Assembly: GCF_900143625.1 (NCBI RefSeq)
Contig: NZ_FRFF01000169.1
Location: forward strand, 124,001-188,000
DNA from: Nocardiopsis sp. JB363
GTDB lineage: Bacteria; Actinomycetota; Actinomycetes; Streptosporangiales; Streptosporangiaceae
Direction: 5' to 3'
Length of the DNA stretch: 64,000 nt
The position numbers and the translations under genes are program-made. The notes under the pieces are model-generated. The model was not told where the DNA came from. It saw only the letters and a program-made list of their open reading frames with translations, and ran no database searches. The stretch's first letter is position 1, and every line of letters starts with the position of its first letter. Below are positions 60,447 to 64,000 of the stretch, in pieces.

Positions 60447-60733
60447 GGATCGCCGACCACCGGGACATCATCGTCGAGCCGGTGATCTCCGAGAAGAGCT
60501 ACGGGCTCATGGACGCGAACAAGTACACGTTCATCGTTCGCCCGGACGCCAACAAGACCCAGATCAAGATCGCGATCGAGAAGATCTTCGAAGTGAAGGT
60601 CACCGGCGTGAACACGATCAACCGGAAGGGCAAGCGCAAGCGGACCCGTTTCGGTTTCGGAAAGCGTCCTGACACGAAGCGCGCGATCGTCAGCCTCGCC
60701 GAGGGTGACCGCATCGACATCTTCGGTCAGTGA
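60443..60733 (+). CDS. rplW: 50S ribosomal protein L23
   Basis: The 96-residue protein starts at GTG 60443 ([20 protein letters not shown]) overlapping the rplD stop (GTGA). [20 protein letters not shown] is typical. It forms the docking site for trigger factor and signal recognition particle at the tunnel exit. Confidence 0.96.
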   Translation: MRIADHRDIIVEPVISEKSYGLMDANKYTFIVRPDANKTQIKIAIEKIFEVKVTGVNTINRKGKRKRTRFGFGKRPDTKRAIVSLAEGDRIDIFGQ

Positions 60734-60789
60734 TCTTTCGGATCTGACCGCTACACATCAAGTAACACGTAAAGGAATGCGCGAAGAAG

Positions 60790-61629
60790 ATGGGCATTCG
60801 TAAGTACAAGCCGACGACGCCGGGTCGTCGCGGCTCCAGCGTGAGCGACTTCGTCGAAATCACGCGCTCGGAGCCGGAGAAGTCCCTGGTTCGTCCGCTT
60901 CACTCCAAGGGCGGTCGTAACGGCCACGGCCGTATCACCGCTCGTCACCAAGGTGGCGGTCACAAGCGCGCCTACCGCGTGATCGACTTCCGTCGTCACG
61001 ACAAGGACGGCGTGCCGGCCAAGGTCGCTCACATCGAGTACGACCCCAACCGCACCGCTCGCATCGCTCTGCTCCACTACGTGGACGGTGAGAAGCGCTA
61101 CATTCTGGCGCCTGCCGGCCTCTCGCAGGGCGACAAGGTCGAGAACGGCCCCCAGTCCGACATCAAGCCGGGCAACTGCCTCCCGCTGCGCAACATCCCC
61201 ACGGGTACGTTCGTGCACGCGGTCGAGCTGAAGCCGGGCGGCGGTGCCAAGCTGGGCCGCTCTGCTGGATCGCAGATCCAGCTCCTGGCCAAGGAGGGGA
61301 ACTACGCCACGCTGCGTATGCCCTCCGGTGAGATGCGCATGGTGGAGATCACCTGCCGCGCCACCGTTGGCCAGGTCGGCAACGCCGAGCAGTCCAACAT
61401 CAGCTGGGGCAAGGCTGGTCGCTCGCGGTGGAAGGGCAAGCGCCCGACCGTCCGTGGTGTGGTCATGAACCCGGTCGACCACCCGCACGGTGGTGGTGAG
61501 GGCAAGACCTCCGGTGGACGTCACCCGGTCAGCCCCTGGGGACAGAAGGAAGGCCGGACCCGGACCAAGAACAAGGCCAGCGACAAGATGATCGTGCGGC
61601 GTCGGCGTAGCGGTAAGAAGAAGCGGTAA
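60790..61629 (+). CDS. rplB: 50S ribosomal protein L2
   Basis: The 279-residue protein has [20 protein letters not shown], the RNA-binding region [18 protein letters not shown], and near the end [20 protein letters not shown], the family signature with the His close to the peptidyl transferase centre. Start ATG 60790 with AAAGGA upstream. Confidence 0.98.
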   Translation: MGIRKYKPTTPGRRGSSVSDFVEITRSEPEKSLVRPLHSKGGRNGHGRITARHQGGGHKRAYRVIDFRRHDKDGVPAKVAHIEYDPNRTARIALLHYVDGEKRYILAPAGLSQGDKVENGPQSDIKPGNCLPLRNIPTGTFVHAVELKPGGGAKLGRSAGSQIQLLAKEGNYATLRMPSGEMRMVEITCRATVGQVGNAEQSNISWGKAGRSRWKGKRPTVRGVVMNPVDHPHGGGEGKTSGGRHPVSPWGQKEGRTRTKNKASDKMIVRRRRSGKKKR

Positions 61630-61641
61630 GGAGCACGTCTG

Positions 61642-61920
61642 ATGCCACGTAGCCTTAAGAAGGGTCCCTTCGTGGACGACCACCTCGTCAAGAAGGTGGA
61701 GTCGCAGAACGAAAAGGGGACCAAGAACGTCATCAAGACGTGGTCCCGGCGGTCCATGATCATCCCGGAGATGATCGGTCACACGATCGCCGTCCACGAC
61801 GGCCGCAAGCACATTCCGGTGTTCGTGTCGGAGTCGATGGTCGGCCACAAGCTCGGTGAGTTCGCTCCCACGCGTACTTTCCGTAGCCACGTCAAGGACG
61901 ACCGCCGCAGCCGCCGTTAG
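61642..61920 (+). CDS. rpsS: 30S ribosomal protein S19
   Basis: The 92-residue protein starts [20 protein letters not shown] and has [20 protein letters not shown] and [15 protein letters not shown]. It is 12 bp after rplB. Confidence 0.97.
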   Translation: MPRSLKKGPFVDDHLVKKVESQNEKGTKNVIKTWSRRSMIIPEMIGHTIAVHDGRKHIPVFVSESMVGHKLGEFAPTRTFRSHVKDDRRSRR

Positions 61921-61996
61921 CGGTTGCAGCAGTTGTAAGAACAAATGTTCTCCACGGTGAGTGGGGAAGATATTTTCCGTGAGCGAGGGAAAAGCG

Positions 61997-62365
61997 ATGG
62001 GAACGAGGGCACAGGCGCGGTTCGTCCGCGTTACGCCCCGCAAGGCTCGCCGGGTGGCGGACCTTATTCGCGGGTTGCCCGCTGACGAGGCGCAGGCGGT
62101 GCTCCGGTTCGCTCCCCAGTCGGCGAGTGAGCCCGTTGGCAAGGTGCTGGACAGCGCCATTGCCAACGCCGAGCACAACGACAAGTTGGACCGGGAGAAC
62201 CTGGTGGTCGAGCGAGTCTGGGTGGACGAAGGTCCGACCCTGAAGCGCATTCGCCCGCGAGGATTCGGCCGGGCCTTCCGTGTCACCAAGCGTACGAGCC
62301 ACATCACCGTGGTCGTCGCCGAGGACGCGCGTGCCTCGTCCAAGACGAAGGAAAGGACCCGATAG
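61997..62365 (+). CDS. rplV: 50S ribosomal protein L22
   Basis: The 122-residue protein starts [20 protein letters not shown], which matches the usual actinobacterial start; GAGGGA precedes it. Earlier starts (GTG 61979, 61961) are possible but not family-like. The tunnel loop region is [20 protein letters not shown]. The stop overlaps rpsC by one base. Confidence 0.95.
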   Translation: MGTRAQARFVRVTPRKARRVADLIRGLPADEAQAVLRFAPQSASEPVGKVLDSAIANAEHNDKLDRENLVVERVWVDEGPTLKRIRPRGFGRAFRVTKRTSHITVVVAEDARASSKTKERTR

Positions 62366-63159
62366 TGGGGCAGAAGATTAACCCGCACGGGTTCCGCCTC
62401 GGCATCACCACCGACTTCAAGAGCCGCTGGTATGCCGACAAGTCCTACAAGGACTACGTCAAGGAAGACGTCGCGATCCGTCGGATGCTGACCCGTGGCA
62501 TGGAGCGCGCGGGCATCTCCAAGGTCGAGATCGAGCGCACCCGTGACCGTGTCCGCGTGGACGTCTACACCGCCCGGCCGGGCATCGTCATCGGCCGTCG
62601 CGGCGTTGAGGCCGACCGGATCCGTACGGACCTTGAGAAGCTGACCGGCAAGCAGGTGCAGCTGAACGTCTTCGAGGTGAAGAACCCGGAGATCGACGCG
62701 CAGCTCGTCGCCCAGGGCGTCGCCGAGCAGCTGAGCAGCCGCGTGGCTTTCCGCCGCGCGATGCGCAAGGCCATGCAGAGCGCGATGAAGAGCGGTGCCA
62801 AGGGCATCCGTATCCAGTGTGGTGGCCGTCTGGGTGGGGCTGAGATGTCCCGCTCGGAGTTCTACCGCGAGGGTCGGGTCCCGCTGCACACGCTTCGCGC
62901 CGACATCGACTACGGCTTCTTCGAGGCCCGGACGACGTTCGGTCGCATCGGTGTGAAGGTGTGGATCTACAAGGGCGACGCCCCTGTGACCCGCGCCGAG
63001 CGTGAGGCGGCCCAGGTCGCGCAGCGCACCGCCGGTGGCGGTCAGCGCCGTGAGCGTCCGCAGCGCCGCCGTCGTGGCGGTCCCGCGGGTGGCGGTCAGC
63101 CGAACACCGAGGCAAAGGCCGGTGCGTCCGCCGAGGCCCCGAAGACCGAGGGGAGCTGA
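62365..63159 (+). CDS. rpsC: 30S ribosomal protein S3
   Basis: The 264-residue protein starts at GTG ([20 protein letters not shown]). The KH domain includes [20 protein letters not shown]; the family segment near [20 protein letters not shown] follows. The C-terminal tail of about 45 residues is rich in Arg and Gly, then Ala/Glu, longer than in E. coli but usual for actinobacteria. Confidence 0.97.
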   Translation: MGQKINPHGFRLGITTDFKSRWYADKSYKDYVKEDVAIRRMLTRGMERAGISKVEIERTRDRVRVDVYTARPGIVIGRRGVEADRIRTDLEKLTGKQVQLNVFEVKNPEIDAQLVAQGVAEQLSSRVAFRRAMRKAMQSAMKSGAKGIRIQCGGRLGGAEMSRSEFYREGRVPLHTLRADIDYGFFEARTTFGRIGVKVWIYKGDAPVTRAEREAAQVAQRTAGGGQRRERPQRRRRGGPAGGGQPNTEAKAGASAEAPKTEGS

Positions 63160-63162
63160 CCC

Positions 63163-63576
63163 GTGCTTATTCCTCGTAAGGTCAAGTACCGCAAGCAGCA
63201 CCACCCGGACCTTCGTGGCAAGGCCAAGGGCGGAACCCGGGTCACCTTCGGTGAGTACGGTATCCAGGCCCTGGAGTCCGCTTACGTGACGAACCGTCAG
63301 ATCGAGTCCGCTCGTATCGCCATGACGCGTCACATCAAGCGTGGCGGCAAGGTGTGGATCACCATCTTCCCGGACCGTCCGCTGACCAAGAAGCCTGCCG
63401 AGGTCCGCATGGGTTCCGGTAAGGGTTCACCCGAGTGGTGGGTCGCGCCGGTCAAGCCCGGTCGCGTGATGTTCGAGCTGTCGGGCGTGCCCGAGGACGT
63501 GGCCAAGGAGGCCATGAGCCGTGCAATGCACAAGCTCCCGATGAAGTGCAAGTTTGTTAAGCGTGAGGGGGAGTGA
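63163..63576 (+). CDS. rplP: 50S ribosomal protein L16
   Basis: The 137-residue protein starts at GTG ([20 protein letters not shown]) and has [20 protein letters not shown] then [20 protein letters not shown]. The stop overlaps the rpmC start (TGATG). Confidence 0.97.
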   Translation: MLIPRKVKYRKQHHPDLRGKAKGGTRVTFGEYGIQALESAYVTNRQIESARIAMTRHIKRGGKVWITIFPDRPLTKKPAEVRMGSGKGSPEWWVAPVKPGRVMFELSGVPEDVAKEAMSRAMHKLPMKCKFVKREGE

Positions 63577-63830
63577 TGGCGAAGTCCGTGACTGCCCATG
63601 AGCTGCGCGACCAGTCCGTTGAGGACCTGGTCACCAAGCTCAAGGAAGCCAAGGAAGAGCTCTTCAACCTCCGCTTCCAGGCCGCCACCGGCCAGCTCGA
63701 CAACCACAGCCGTCTTCGTACGGTCAAGCGCGAGATCGCGCGGATCTACACGATCCTGCGCGAACACGAGCTGGGCATCGTCCCGCTGTCTGGTGAGTCG
63801 GCTGAGGAGACGAAGGAAGCAGCCGAATGA
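63576..63830 (+). CDS. rpmC: 50S ribosomal protein L29
   Basis: The 84-residue protein starts [20 protein letters not shown] with the family core [20 protein letters not shown] and an acidic tail. Its ATG shares one base with the rplP stop; a GTG three bases earlier is less likely. Its end overlaps rpsQ (ATGA). Confidence 0.95.
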   Translation: MAKSVTAHELRDQSVEDLVTKLKEAKEELFNLRFQAATGQLDNHSRLRTVKREIARIYTILREHELGIVPLSGESAEETKEAAE

Positions 63831-64000
63831 CTGAGAACCAGACCGCGACCCGCAACTACCGCAAGACGCGTGAGGGCCTCGTCGTCAGCGACAAGATGGA
63901 CAAAACCGTCGTTGTCGAGGTCGAGGACCGCGTCAAGCACGCCCTGTACGGCAAGGTCATCCGTCGGACGACCAAGTACAAGGCTCACGACGAGTCGAAC
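63827..64000 (+). CDS. rpsQ: 30S ribosomal protein S17 (3' end outside window)
   Basis: The first 58 codons are present: [20 protein letters not shown], then [20 protein letters not shown] and [18 protein letters not shown], the usual S17 N-terminal two-thirds. The ATG overlaps the rpmC stop. Confidence 0.95.
   Translation, partial: MTENQTATRNYRKTREGLVVSDKMDKTVVVEVEDRVKHALYGKVIRRTTKYKAHDESN

Overview
The window is high-GC actinobacterial DNA. The layout rpmG-hadA-hadB-murB / tRNA-Trp-secE-nusG-rplK-rplA / rplJ-rplL / rpoB-rpoC / rpsL-rpsG-fusA-tuf / S10 operon is typical of actinobacteria. GTG starts, a TTG start for rpoB and TAGNNT-like -10 boxes fit the same group. I infer a Nocardiopsis-type organism (Nocardiopsidaceae) from protein flavour only; no rRNA gene is present to confirm it.

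Left third (1-22.8 kb, accessory). A partial ABC exporter is followed by a tripartite tricarboxylate transporter operon (tctC-tctB-tctA). It is divergent from a CitA/CitB-type two-component system that probably controls it. Next come a Uma2 family gene and, directly upstream of it, an IscB (OMEGA) element. This element has a complete-looking nuclease, an omega-RNA (HEARO) region and matching terminal hairpins, but no tnpA. Then follow an ECF41 (SigJ-type) sigma factor with an FAD oxidoreductase, a GNAT acetyltransferase, two sets of tiny secreted two-cysteine proteins (13.2-13.7 kb and 21.0-22.1 kb, one copy frameshifted), korAB, an HtpX protease, a YajQ protein and tRNA-Tyr.

Middle (22.9-32.3 kb). 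This is a candidate unusual defence or chromosome-maintenance locus: a shortened DUF2397/JetA-like protein, a TIGR02678/JetB-like protein and a giant TIGR02680/JetC-like SMC ATPase in overlapping frames. A second ATPase of RecF/SbcC type with a CxxC hook-like motif follows. It sits where a DUF2399 TOPRIM nuclease (JetD) would be expected, and no JetD is visible in the window. Both transcription units begin with the same 12-mer promoter element, and a 13-mer is found inverted at the two outer ends of the module.

Right half (32.3-64 kb, core). tRNA-Thr and tRNA-Met precede rpmG, the hadAB dehydratase pair and murB. A yybP-ykoY manganese riboswitch precedes a TMEM165/GDT1-type exporter gene. Adenosine deaminase and an aminotransferase follow, then the transcription and translation gene block, ending inside rpsQ. 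Notable in this block are an acidic repeat extension of NusG, a long rpoB leader with a clear promoter, and a large disordered membrane-anchored protein between rpoC and rpsL.
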